A DNA stretch of 64,000 nucleotides from Verrucomicrobiales bacterium (GTDB taxonomy: Bacteria; Verrucomicrobiota; Verrucomicrobiia; Verrucomicrobiales; V1-33), in NCBI GenBank assembly GCA_028293125.1, contig JAQGPJ010000081.1:1-64000 (forward strand), written 5' to 3'. A model generated the notes under the pieces. It saw nothing but the letters and a program-made list of their open reading frames with translations, was not told the origin of the DNA and searched no databases. Both the position numbers and the translations under genes were made by a program. Of the stretch, positions 35,289 to 44,324 are shown in pieces; position 1 is the stretch's first letter; every line of letters starts with the position of its first letter.

Positions 35289-38200
35289 TTACTGCGCCGC
35301 CCGGAAGAACAGACGCGTCGGGGAACCGCCAGGCACCGTGTAGGGCGATGTGGCCCCCTGCACCGTCGTGAACGTCTGCAGATCCGTGGAGGACTGCAGG
35401 GTGCCGGTGAAGGTGATGACCACAGAACCGCCGCTGCTGGACAGGCTGATCGTCGGCGCGGTGCCGGCCAAAACGGTGGAATAAGCCTTGAGGGCGGATT
35501 CATCGTTGGGGTCGTTGACTAGGTGCTTCACCCCGGCGGAGTCGATGGAGAACCACTCGGCATTGGCACCGCCACCGCCTTCAAAGTTGAAGAAGCGGAT
35601 GGGATAGAGGCCGGCAACCGGAACCGCCGCGCTGAAGTAGGTGGTCTGGTTCAGGTCGGCCTTGCCGATGGTGGTGGTGTTGTCCGTGCCCAGCTTCAGC
35701 TGCAGGCCCCCGGCGATGAGCGCCTTGAGCTTGTCGCCGTCGCCTTTGCTGATCATGCCCGCGGGGATGGTGATCGTTGAGAGATCGCTATTGTCCGTTC
35801 CCAGCCCTGCCGGGACCCGGTCAGGGTTGGTTTCATTGATAATAATCGCCGCAACCGCTCCGGCCGCCTGGGCGGCGCGGATCTTGGCGACGAAGGAGAT
35901 AACACCACGGTCGATCAGGACGATTTTGCCAGCTGCTGCGGCAGCGTTGCTGAGCAGGCCTGTTGTCGGAGCCGCCGGGTTGACGGCGTTGGCAGGCTCC
36001 GCCATGATCACACCGGCAGTGACGGGAACAGCAGGATAAGGCGCCCCGACACCACCGATCTGGCTGCCGTTGATGGAGGGCAGCCAGGGCACGATGCGGG
36101 CACTGGCGGCCGGAGCCACAATACTCAGGCCCGGGACCGGCGCATGGCCGTAGCTGACACGGAAGCCGTCGTCCGCCACCACACCGAAGCTGTAGACTCC
36201 CCGTTCGGGGAAGTTCACCCAGGTCAGGGCCTCAAAAACATAGTTGTCCGTGGTGCCTGTGGTTCCGGGAATGCCTGGAACGGTGGTTTCACCGCTGAAG
36301 AAGCCGGCGGCTCCGCTTTCCTGCTCGAAGTTGATGACATCGCTGTAATAGATGCCGTTCACCGCGCCGCTGGGATCCGCCACATTGCCACCATTGAACG
36401 GTGTTCCAGTCACGCCATACAGAATGCCCTCCATGTAGTCCAGGGAGTTCGGCGTTGTCTGAATCTCCGGAGTCGCCGCGGTGCCAACCACGATGGGGTC
36501 CATCTGCACGGTGCGCACCTTGAACCCCGGCACGCCGGCACTGCCGGCCGGCAGCACAAGGCTGGCGGGCAGGATGGTGTAGGTGCCCGGATCAAACGTG
36601 CGGGTTTCAGTCACTGGAGTGCCGGTGGTGGTGGTGTAGCTGAAGACCAGCGTGTTGGTTCCGGAAGGGAAGAAGCTTCCCGCGGGGCCTGTGTAACTGA
36701 CAGTTGTCCGGTTGCCGGTTTTGGTGGGTGTCACCGACACTGGGGATCCATTGAGCCGCACCGTCAGGGTGGAGGGATTCACCGCCCCGCCGCTGCCGTC
36801 ATAGAAGTCCGCAAGAAAGTCCTTGGTGGTGTTGGACAGCGCCAGTGTCGGAGTGCTCTGCACCAGCACGGAGTATTTCAGATTATCCAGCTCCACCTGG
36901 GACATCACCGCGCCGGTGCGGGCCCCGGCGATCAACCGCAGCTGCTCCGTTTTGATCTGAAAGTCCGGCACCAGGACGTTGGTGAAGACCGTTTCGCGGG
37001 TGGCCGCACCATCCACGTCACGGATGATGTCCATGCTCACCACACTGGAGGTGGGACTGTTGCTGACGATGGTGATCACCGCCCGGCTGTAGGGGTTGGA
37101 AGCGCCTCCCAAGGGGGTCACAAACGTGCTTTGGGGCTCATAGGTGGCCAGCACGGTGGTGGGGGCCGCAGGGCCGATCAGGCGCACCGTGTCACCACCA
37201 TACACGCCCACTCCGATGAGGAGGGCATTGGGATAACCGCCGCCGCCGGTGGGATTTTCCCATGCCTTGCCATTCACAATGGCGGGGCTTGTGCCCAGGC
37301 TTCCGTAGGCACTCTTGCGGAAAAACCCGATGCCGAAGCCGTCAGCCGCGTTGTTGATGTCGGTGGCCGAGATGCGGAAGTCGAAGGACAGCTGCACCAC
37401 CGCCCCGGGCGTAAGGTCCACGTAGTCAAAGGAAACACTGTTGTGGGAGCCCCCGACATTGTCGGTCAGCCTGGCCACGGAGCCATGGGACGGAACATCG
37501 CTCTCATACACGCCGGCCTCGAAGGGAGGCGCGGCGTTGAGGGAATTGAACGTGTATTCGGAATGCGGGCGGGGGGCCTCAAAGTCCTCGCTCACCACCG
37601 GCTGGTAGTTGATCACCGGTTTGCTGGCGGCGTCCTTGGGATTGGTGCCGAAGGCGATTTCAGCGTAATCCGTGAAGGTGTCGCTGTCGGTGTCATTCTT
37701 ATTGGGGTCCGTCCCGGGCTGGGTGACACTGCTGGAGGGCAAATCAGGATTCTCCACATTATCCGCCAGGCCGTCACTGTCGCTGTCCGCCCGGACCGGG
37801 TTGGTGCCGGTGTTGGCCAGACCGAGCCACACGCCGGTGTTGGTCTCCACACCGTCCTTCAGACTGTCACTGTCGGTGTCGGGATTGTTGACACCGGTGC
37901 CGGCGAGGATTTCACCGAGATTGCTCAGACCGTCATTGTCGAGGTCGGCGGTGGCGTCCGCCACGATGGGATTGGTGCCGACCGCGGTTTCCAGATAGTC
38001 CGCGATTCCGTCGCCGTCCGTATCCGGCCCGGTCGCCTCCAGCAGCTCCCAGCTGACTTCCCCAAAAGCGGCGAAAGTGCCCGGCACCCTGGCAATCAGC
38101 AGTTCGGCGCTGTTTCCGCCGCCGCCTTCAAACATGGTGAACTCAAGCGTGTGCGCTCCGGCGGAGAGAGTCATCGTCGCGAAGTGGTCAGTGTTGTAGT

Positions 38201-39491
38201 CGTTGTGGGAGTACTGTTCCACGCCGTCGATCTTCAGACGCTGGCCGTCGTCGGAGTACCCCAGGAAGGTGTATTCCCCCTCCTCCTTGATGGTGAAAGT
38301 GCCAGTGACCTGAAGGGCAAAATTGTCCCCGGGGGTCGCGCCGATCGGGAAATTGGAGTCAGCCGAAAAATGGCCGTCCGCTCCGGTTCCTAAGTTCACC
38401 ACCGGCACATTCGCGGTGTAGGCGGTGCCGGCAATGGTGCCGTCCAGCAGCTGATCCGCGAGCTCAATGGTGTTGATCGTGGTGGCGGTCGCGGAGACCT
38501 GCTTCACGGTGAAGGTGCCTCCCCCGGTCACCGGGCTGTTGAACTGCGGCCCGTCGAACTGCACCTTGATCGGATAGCTCAGATCCAGCGGGTCGTTGCT
38601 GGTGAAGTCAATGACGGCATTCAGCTCCGCAGGAGCTCCTGCCGTGTTGATGTTCACCTTCACGGTGCGGGATCCGCCAGCCGGAATGGTGAGAGGGGTT
38701 CCCAGCCCGTAGGTGCTGAATCTGGCGGCGTCCGCGCCGGTGATGGTGAAGCCGGTGACCGTGTAGTCGGCGTTCCCCGTGTTGGAGATCTTCAGATTGC
38801 TGGTGCGGTAGCTGGTGCCCAGAAGCTTGACTGGGTTCAGCGGGGGGGTCGGATTGGCCCTTCCAGTGCCGTCAAACTGGGGAACCGGGGCATTGTAATC
38901 AAGGCCGACAATGAGCTGATAGGGACCGGCGGTGCCGCCGGGCGTTCCCAGGCCGGTGCCCGGCGTCAGAGGATCCGTCGGGAGGCTGCCGGAGCCGGGA
39001 AAGCCCTCGGTCTGATCCGGAGCGTCGATCCAGTTGCTGACGCAGATATAATAATCGCTGGTGGCCGGGGCGGTGAAAGTCAGGCCACTGCCGCGGCTGA
39101 CGCCGCCGGAAAGGTCGTCATTGATCGCGAGCAGGGTGGCGGTTCCTCCGGAGAAGGAGTAGAGGCCAAGTAGACCGTCGAAGTCGTCGCTGGTGCTGTA
39201 GTTCTTCAGCTGGACAGTGATCACCTGACCGGCGTTGGCGGAGACTTTGTAGAAGTCCATATCACCGGTGTCGTTCCCGCCATTGGGGCCGTAAGCACCG
39301 TCGCCGTTGTTTCCATAGGCCACCTTGATGCCGCTGGACCCGGCGGTGAAGCCGGTGGCATTGGCGGTGCCGATGGAGTCATCCGGCTCGGTTTGAGTAA
39401 TCGTTCCCTGGGCAAATGCCGAAAGGCACGTGGTTCCCAGGACCATGAAGGCGGGTAAAATACCTCGCCCCCGACTTAGGGGTTTAATCAT
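35289..39491 (-). CDS. large exported multidomain protein: PPC, anchor-type Ig, PA14, TSP3 repeats, lectin-like, PA-in-PA14-like
   Basis: The 1400-aa protein has a signal peptide (cut after SAFAQ, residue 28). The domains read, with rough positions: PPC-like (30-137, DMDFYKVSANAGQVITVQL); anchor/ASH-type Ig domain (205-310, NLKISNTGNADYTVTGFTI); PA14 (325-487, GEYTFLGYSDDGQRLKIDGV); thrombospondin type-3 calcium repeats (494-620, DTDGDGIADYLETAVGTNP and further copies); and a legume-lectin/LamG-like beta domain (630-810). A second PA14-like domain is interrupted by a protease-associated (PA) domain (about 1140-1265, GKIVLIDRGVISFVAKIRAA). The C-terminus carries a STDLQTFTTVQG module ending in FFRAAQ. 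No catalytic residues are visible, so it is probably a calcium-dependent surface, adhesion or glycan-binding protein. Confidence 0.82.
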   Translation of the reverse strand: MIKPLSRGRGILPAFMVLGTTCLSAFAQGTITQTEPDDSIGTANATGFTAGSSGIKVAYGNNGDGAYGPNGGNDTGDMDFYKVSANAGQVITVQLKNYSTSDDFDGLLGLYSFSGGTATLLAINDDLSGGVSRGSGLTFTAPATSDYYICVSNWIDAPDQTEGFPGSGSLPTDPLTPGTGLGTPGGTAGPYQLIVGLDYNAPVPQFDGTGRANPTPPLNPVKLLGTSYRTSNLKISNTGNADYTVTGFTITGADAARFSTYGLGTPLTIPAGGSRTVKVNINTAGAPAELNAVIDFTSNDPLDLSYPIKVQFDGPQFNSPVTGGGTFTVKQVSATATTINTIELADQLLDGTIAGTAYTANVPVVNLGTGADGHFSADSNFPIGATPGDNFALQVTGTFTIKEEGEYTFLGYSDDGQRLKIDGVEQYSHNDYNTDHFATMTLSAGAHTLEFTMFEGGGGNSAELLIARVPGTFAAFGEVSWELLEATGPDTDGDGIADYLETAVGTNPIVADATADLDNDGLSNLGEILAGTGVNNPDTDSDSLKDGVETNTGVWLGLANTGTNPVRADSDSDGLADNVENPDLPSSSVTQPGTDPNKNDTDSDTFTDYAEIAFGTNPKDAASKPVINYQPVVSEDFEAPRPHSEYTFNSLNAAPPFEAGVYESDVPSHGSVARLTDNVGGSHNSVSFDYVDLTPGAVVQLSFDFRISATDINNAADGFGIGFFRKSAYGSLGTSPAIVNGKAWENPTGGGGYPNALLIGVGVYGGDTVRLIGPAAPTTVLATYEPQSTFVTPLGGASNPYSRAVITIVSNSPTSSVVSMDIIRDVDGAATRETVFTNVLVPDFQIKTEQLRLIAGARTGAVMSQVELDNLKYSVLVQSTPTLALSNTTKDFLADFYDGSGGAVNPSTLTVRLNGSPVSVTPTKTGNRTTVSYTGPAGSFFPSGTNTLVFSYTTTTGTPVTETRTFDPGTYTILPASLVLPAGSAGVPGFKVRTVQMDPIVVGTAATPEIQTTPNSLDYMEGILYGVTGTPFNGGNVADPSGAVNGIYYSDVINFEQESGAAGFFSGETTVPGIPGTTGTTDNYVFEALTWVNFPERGVYSFGVVADDGFRVSYGHAPVPGLSIVAPAASARIVPWLPSINGSQIGGVGAPYPAVPVTAGVIMAEPANAVNPAAPTTGLLSNAAAAAGKIVLIDRGVISFVAKIRAAQAAGAVAAIIINETNPDRVPAGLGTDNSDLSTITIPAGMISKGDGDKLKALIAGGLQLKLGTDNTTTIGKADLNQTTYFSAAVPVAGLYPIRFFNFEGGGGANAEWFSIDSAGVKHLVNDPNDESALKAYSTVLAGTAPTISLSSSGGSVVITFTGTLQSSTDLQTFTTVQGATSPYTVPGGSPTRLFFRAAQ

Positions 39492-39726
39492 ATGGATTGG
39501 TATCGGGTTTTTTTAGAGACCGACCCAGGACCAAGCATTTGCCGGGCCATTTCCGGCTTGGCGGGAATTTTTTAGCTAGTCTTAACTATAAAGTCGTTTT
39601 GGAGCCTCTGAACGCCCCTTCCGGTGACAACCGCGGCACGGTTCATGCGTTCCCTCCTTGCCGGAACCGCGGCGGGCGTATATAAATCACGAGGCCGCCA
39701 CCCAGGCATTTTCATACCCTCTGGCC

Positions 39727-41034
39727 ATGAATGATTTCCGCCGTTTTCTGGTTCTTCTGCCGGTCTTTTGGTTCACCGTCCTGCCCGTTGCCAAAGCGGA
39801 CACCCTGGAGGAGATGCGGGAGCGGGAGAAAAAGGTACGGGAGGTTGCGGCGCGGGTGCTTCCCTGCGTGGTGGCGGTGACCTCATCCGACGAGAAAAAA
39901 CCGGGCTCCGGCTCCGGGGTGATCGTCTCCGCCGACGGCCTTATTCTCACCGCCGCCCACGTCACCCAGGCCACGGGCAACAGTCTGACGATTATCTTTC
40001 CGGATGGCCGCCGGGTGAAGGGCACCGCCCTCGGCGCGAACCGCACCACGGATGCGGGCATGGCCAAAATCACGGATTCCGGTGAGTGGCCGCATGTGGA
40101 GATCGGCAGCTCCGACAACCTGCGGCTCGGCGACTGGGTCATCGCCATGGGCCATCCCGGCGGATACAGCTTTGACCGGAAGCCTCCCGTGCGTCTGGGC
40201 CGGGTCTGGCGGCGCGATCCTGACGGCGCGATGTTCACCTCCTGCCCGCTGATCGGGGGGGACTCCGGCGGTCCGCTTTTCGATCTGTCCGGGAACGTGG
40301 TCGGCATCAACTCCTCCATCCACGGCAGCGTGGACATGAACCGCCACGTCGCCATCGACACCCTGCGCTTCGACTGGAGCAAGCTGATCAAGGACCAGAC
40401 ATGGGGAAAAATGATCTTCAACACCAGCATGATCACCCGCCCCATCATCGGCGCGGTCTTCGACCGGGAAAGCGTCCATGGGGTGTCGGTCACCGAGGTT
40501 TACGATGACCTCCCGGCGGCGAAGGCGGGACTGAAGGCCGGCGATGTGATCACGAAATTCGATGGCGAGCATGTCAGCACCTACCACGCTCTCCAGCGCC
40601 TGCTGGGCCGCCGGCAGGCCGGGGAGAAAATTGCTCTGACCGCCCAGCGCGATGGCAAGCCCGTGGAGCTCACCCTGGAACTGGCCGCGCGCGCCGCCCG
40701 GTCCAGCGATGACGACAGCACGGCGGAAATCCCGGCGGAGCCCAGTATTCCCACCCCGGAGGGACCGCGTCCCTGGCTGGGGGCGGGGATGGAGAAGACC
40801 GAAGGACGGGACGGCACACAGCTTGCCAGCGTCACCCCGGACAGCCCCGCCGCCCAGGCCGGACTGCGCGAGGGGGATGTGGTGCTTAAAATCAACGGTG
40901 CCGACACTCCGAATCCCACCGCCGCCGCGGATGCCCTGCTGAAGCTGAAGCCCGGCGACAAAGCCTCTTTTCTTCTGCACCGCGACGGCGCGGATCTGAG
41001 CATCGACGTCACTCTCGGCAAAAAAGAACCCTGA
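39727..41034 (+). CDS. HtrA/DegP-like periplasmic serine protease with two PDZ domains
   Basis: The 435-aa protein has a signal peptide (NDFRRFLVLLPVFWFTVLPVAKA). Its trypsin-like domain has an intact triad: His78 in LTAAHV, Asp109 in TTDAGMAKI and Ser180 in GGDSGGPLF. Two PDZ domains follow, with carboxylate-binding regions around VTEVYDDLPAAKAGLKAGDVI and ASVTPDSPAAQAGLREGDVV. It is a predicted periplasmic quality-control protease or chaperone. The frame extends upstream to 39658, but the ATG at 39727 starts the signal peptide. The next gene, 21 bp downstream, is a degenerate relative, and the two are very likely co-transcribed. Confidence 0.9.
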   Translation: MNDFRRFLVLLPVFWFTVLPVAKADTLEEMREREKKVREVAARVLPCVVAVTSSDEKKPGSGSGVIVSADGLILTAAHVTQATGNSLTIIFPDGRRVKGTALGANRTTDAGMAKITDSGEWPHVEIGSSDNLRLGDWVIAMGHPGGYSFDRKPPVRLGRVWRRDPDGAMFTSCPLIGGDSGGPLFDLSGNVVGINSSIHGSVDMNRHVAIDTLRFDWSKLIKDQTWGKMIFNTSMITRPIIGAVFDRESVHGVSVTEVYDDLPAAKAGLKAGDVITKFDGEHVSTYHALQRLLGRRQAGEKIALTAQRDGKPVELTLELAARAARSSDDDSTAEIPAEPSIPTPEGPRPWLGAGMEKTEGRDGTQLASVTPDSPAAQAGLREGDVVLKINGADTPNPTAAADALLKLKPGDKASFLLHRDGADLSIDVTLGKKEP

Positions 41035-41055
41035 ACTTTCCTTCCGCTTTAAGTC

Positions 41056-42297
41056 ATGAAATCCGCTCCGCTTTCCTTCCGCAGCGCGCTGGCTTGCCTC
41101 CTCGCCCTCACCGCTTCCCCCTGTGTCCGCGCCGCGGACGGCTCCGGGGACAGCGGCACCGATTCCGCGAATCCCACCAGCCGCGAAACCCGGGACGCCA
41201 TTAAAAGCGCCCATTCCATCTCCCAGGAGGACGACGGCAACGATCAGGAGCGCTACAGCCGCGAAACCCCGGAGATGGACCGCGCCTGGGCTCCGGTGCT
41301 GGACGAGGCCCGCCGCGGCACCGCCCGCCTGCTGTGCGCCGGCAAGCCCCTCGCCTTCGCCACCGCCGTGAGCGGAAATGGTTATCTCCTCACCAAATCC
41401 AGCGAGATCCACGACTCCAAAGGAAAAGCTCTGGAAAGCCTTTCCGTGCAGTTCCCTGGTGGCATCACCCTCAGCGCCAGAATCACGGACGTGCATCCGC
41501 GCTATGACCTCGCCCTGCTCAAAGTGGACGCCACCGGACTGACCCCCGTGAAGTGGGACACCGGTCCCCTGCCCACGCCCGGCACCTATGTCGCCGCCGT
41601 CACTCCCGAACGCCTGCCCGCCGCGGTGGGGGTGCTGAGCGTGAATGCCCGCAACCTCGACGAGGCCCACAAGGGGTTCCTGGGGATCTCCGTCTCCGCT
41701 GAAACCGGCAAGCTGCGGATCAGCCGGGTCGGCAACGACAGCGCCGCCTCCGAGGCCGGCCTGCTGAAGGACGATGTGCTTAAAAGCATCAATGGGCAGA
41801 CCCTGAGCACCGTCGCCGAATTCATCGAACTGATCGGCTCCCGGAAACCCTACGAGACCGTCAAGGTTCTGATCACCCGCGGGGAGGAGGACAAGGAGCT
41901 CGCCGCTACCCTGCGGCGCCGGCCGGATGGTTTCACCACCCTGGCGGAGGACGCCCGCAACGCCATGAGCGGTCCCGTCAGCCGCAACCGGAGCGGATAC
42001 CCCACCGCCTTCCAGCACGACATGGTGCTCCAGCCCAGCCAGTGCGGCGGTCCGGTGATCGATCTCGACGGCAAAGTCATTGGCCTTAATATCGCCCGCT
42101 CCGGGCGCATTGAATGTTATGCCATCCCCTCCGCCACCATCGTCGGACTGTTGGAGAAAGTGGACACCGGCAAGTTCTCCCGCCCCGAACTGGATGAACT
42201 CCGCCGCGAGGTCAAAAATGTGGAAACCCTGATGGAGCGCCTGCAGAAGGACGCCACCCGCTTGCGGGACCAGCTGAAGGAGGCCGAGGGAGGCTGA
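41056..42297 (+). CDS. degenerate HtrA-like protein with PDZ domain inserted into the protease fold
   Basis: The 413-aa exported protein (signal peptide SFRSALACLLALTASPCVRA) aligns with the trypsin fold of its upstream neighbour but with a rearrangement. The His-bearing strand reads YLLTKSSEIHD, with no His at the position of LTAAHV (S116/E117 there; a His lies two residues later). The Asp strand is kept (RYDLALLKV, D151). The nucleophile motif reads SQCGGPVIDLDGKVIGLNIA, with Cys330 in place of Ser. Between the Asp and the Cys motifs lies a complete PDZ domain (about 195-292, FLGISV, AGLLKDDVLKSINGQTL). The C-terminus is a coiled coil (LDELRREVKNVETLMERLQK). It is likely a non-proteolytic partner or regulator of the upstream protease, though a Cys-dependent activity is not excluded. 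Confidence 0.78.
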   Translation: MKSAPLSFRSALACLLALTASPCVRAADGSGDSGTDSANPTSRETRDAIKSAHSISQEDDGNDQERYSRETPEMDRAWAPVLDEARRGTARLLCAGKPLAFATAVSGNGYLLTKSSEIHDSKGKALESLSVQFPGGITLSARITDVHPRYDLALLKVDATGLTPVKWDTGPLPTPGTYVAAVTPERLPAAVGVLSVNARNLDEAHKGFLGISVSAETGKLRISRVGNDSAASEAGLLKDDVLKSINGQTLSTVAEFIELIGSRKPYETVKVLITRGEEDKELAATLRRRPDGFTTLAEDARNAMSGPVSRNRSGYPTAFQHDMVLQPSQCGGPVIDLDGKVIGLNIARSGRIECYAIPSATIVGLLEKVDTGKFSRPELDELRREVKNVETLMERLQKDATRLRDQLKEAEGG

Positions 42298-42397
42298 CGG
42301 GGAGGCCAGGATAAGGCATCGGAACCCACTCCCGCAGGCCTGGTTTCCCCCCGCTCTTTGCTATTGCACCGCCGGGCGGATGACGCGACCAGGCGGC

Positions 42398-42985
42398 ATG
42401 TCCTCCACCCGTGATTCCTTGTTGGATTTGCTGCAACGCAAGTCTGTGATGTATGGTGATTTCACCCTCGCCTCCGGGAAAAAAAGCGACTTTTACTGCG
42501 ATGCCCGGCTGACCACGCTGGATCCCTGGGGAGCGGTGTGGCTGGGGGAGGTGGGCTGGGAGCTGGTGCAGCGGAAATCGCAGGAGTTGGGGGTTAAGCC
42601 CACCGCCATTGGCGGCCTCACCATGGGCGCGGATCCGGTGGCGCTGGCCATTGGCATCGGCTCCGTGAAGGACAGTGCCGGGGGCGTGCCACCGCTGCAG
42701 TGCTTCTCCATCCGCAAGCAGGCCAAGGCTCACGGGCGCGGAAAGCTGGTGGAGGGAAATTTCAAATCCGGGGACACCGTGGTGGTGGTGGATGACACCA
42801 TCACCACCGGCGGCTCCACGTTGGAGGCCATTGAGAAACTCCGTGCCGAGGGTGCCCAGGTTGCCTTTGCGCTGGTGCTGGTGGACCGCTCGGAGGGCGG
42901 GGTGGAGGCCATTGAGGCGGCGGGGGTGCCGGTGGTCGCGATTTTTAATCGCGCGGATATTGACGCAACCCGGAACGTGGTTTAA
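42398..42985 (+). CDS. pyrE: orotate phosphoribosyltransferase
   Basis: PyrE makes orotidine monophosphate from orotate and PRPP in pyrimidine synthesis. The 195-aa protein has the N-terminal ASGKKSDFYCDARLTTLDP motif, the GGLTMGADPVALAIG substrate loop and the PRPP-binding loop VVVVDDTITTGGSTLEAIE. The length is typical. ATG at 42398 begins MSSTRDSLLDLLQRKSV; six upstream in-frame residues lack conservation. recA follows after 66 bp on the same strand. Confidence 0.95.
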   Translation: MSSTRDSLLDLLQRKSVMYGDFTLASGKKSDFYCDARLTTLDPWGAVWLGEVGWELVQRKSQELGVKPTAIGGLTMGADPVALAIGIGSVKDSAGGVPPLQCFSIRKQAKAHGRGKLVEGNFKSGDTVVVVDDTITTGGSTLEAIEKLRAEGAQVAFALVLVDRSEGGVEAIEAAGVPVVAIFNRADIDATRNVV

Positions 42986-42996
42986 TCGTAGCTGTT

Positions 42997-43014
42997 CAGA
43001 ATCACCAGATTCTG
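42997..43014 (+). promoter_or_regulatory. perfect hairpin in the recA leader
   Basis: CAGAATC (42997-43003) and GATTCTG (43008-43014) form a 7-bp perfect dyad with a 4-nt loop ACCA, 37 bp before the recA ATG and 12 bp after the pyrE stop. There is no T-run after it, so it may be a damage-response operator, a leader hairpin or a weak pyrE terminator. I do not recognise it as a known LexA box. Confidence 0.4.
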
Positions 43015-43051
43015 TCCAACCATTCAGTCCTAAGCCATCATTACTTATCCT

Positions 43052-44167
43052 ATGCCTGCCAAAGAATCCTCCCGTGCCGCCGCTGCTTCCGCCACCACCG
43101 CCGCCCCCGGTGAAGACCGTGTGGCCGCCGCCCGCGCCAAGAATCTGGATATCGCCCTTCAACAAATCCAGAAGGACTTTGGCGATGGTTCCATCATGCG
43201 CCTCGGCGACAACCGGAAGATGGACATTCAGGTGATCCCCTCGGGAAACCTGCTCATCGACCGCGCGCTGGGTGCCGGCGGTTTTCCCCGTGGCCGTATC
43301 ATGGAGGTTTTCGGTCCGGAATCGTCCGGTAAAACCACGCTCACTCTGACCGTGATCGCCCAGGCCCAGAAGCTTGGCGGTCTGGCGGCCTTCATCGACG
43401 TGGAGCATGCGCTGGATCCGGAATATGCCCGGAAGCTGGGAGTGAAGCTGGATGACCTGCTTGTTTCCCAGCCCAGTTCAGGGGAGGAGGCGCTGCGCAT
43501 CTGCGAAACCCTTGTCCGCTCCAATGCCCTTGATGTGATTGTGCTGGACTCCGTGGCCGCTCTGGTGACCAAGGCGGAGTTGGAGGGAGAGATTGGAGAT
43601 TCCACAGTGGGAGCCCAGGCCCGCCTGATGAGCGCCGCCATGCGCAAGCTGACAGCGCTGATCGCCAAGGCCCGCACCTGCTGTATTTTCACCAACCAGA
43701 TCCGCGAGAAAATCGGTGTCATGTTCGGCAGCCCGGAAACCACACCCGGCGGCCGCGCCCTGAAATTCTTCTCCAGTGTGCGCGTGGATATCCGCCGCAT
43801 TGGCCAGATCAAAAACGGGGACGGCACCGCCATCGGCAGCCGCACCAAGATCAAGGTCGTTAAAAACAAGGTCGCGCCGCCCTTCGGCGAGGCTGAGTTT
43901 GACATCATGTATGATGAGGGCATCTCCTCCGTCGGCAGCCTGCTGGACCTCGCCTTGGAGCAGGAAATCATTCAGAAGCGCGGATCGTGGCTCAGCTACA
44001 AGGGCACCCAGCTGGCCCAGGGCCGCGATGCCGCCAAGGAGGCTCTCCGCAACGACGCCGGTCTCTACGCCGAGATTGAGGCATTGGTGAAGGAGAAGCT
44101 CGGCATCAAGGGCGCTGTCACCACACCTCCCCCCGTTGCGGCTCCGATTGCCGACGAGGAGGCCTGA
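43052..44167 (+). CDS. recA: recombinase RecA
   Basis: RecA is the central strand-exchange ATPase and SOS coprotease. The 371-aa protein has the Walker A motif GPESSGKT at residues 88-95, MAW-region [20 protein letters not shown], the L1/L2-proximal [19 protein letters not shown] and [31 protein letters not shown], and a C-terminal extension rich in Ala, Pro and Val. Sequence and length are those of a full bacterial RecA. A terminator follows 14 bp after the stop. The MoxR/bpX gene group begins about 158 bp downstream. Confidence 0.98.
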   Translation: MPAKESSRAAAASATTAAPGEDRVAAARAKNLDIALQQIQKDFGDGSIMRLGDNRKMDIQVIPSGNLLIDRALGAGGFPRGRIMEVFGPESSGKTTLTLTVIAQAQKLGGLAAFIDVEHALDPEYARKLGVKLDDLLVSQPSSGEEALRICETLVRSNALDVIVLDSVAALVTKAELEGEIGDSTVGAQARLMSAAMRKLTALIAKARTCCIFTNQIREKIGVMFGSPETTPGGRALKFFSSVRVDIRRIGQIKNGDGTAIGSRTKIKVVKNKVAPPFGEAEFDIMYDEGISSVGSLLDLALEQEIIQKRGSWLSYKGTQLAQGRDAAKEALRNDAGLYAEIEALVKEKLGIKGAVTTPPPVAAPIADEEA

Positions 44168-44180
44168 TTCCATCCTTTCG

Positions 44181-44203
44181 CCACCTGCAGTGGTGGTGTT
44201 TTT
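44181..44203 (+). terminator. probable recA terminator
   Basis: A short GC stem (CCACC at 44181-44185 with GGTGG at 44192-44196) is followed by TGTTTTT, 14 bp past the recA stop codon. The stem is only 5 bp, so termination may be partial. Confidence 0.6.
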
Positions 44204-44324
44204 CCCGGAGCGGGCACGGGTATTCAGCCCTGCCCGCTCCGTCTTTCCCACAAAGCCTCCGCCCCGCGGACAATCACTGTATGGGTGTTTGAAAAGCGGC
44301 GCGTGCTTCATCCCTTTCCTGCCG

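Noticed and set aside
36144-38393. Plus-strand open frame (749 codons) inside the PA14/TSP3 exoprotein gene
   Set aside because: Antisense to clear PA14 and TSP3 repeats. Its sequence is Val/Gly/His-rich and shows no fold.
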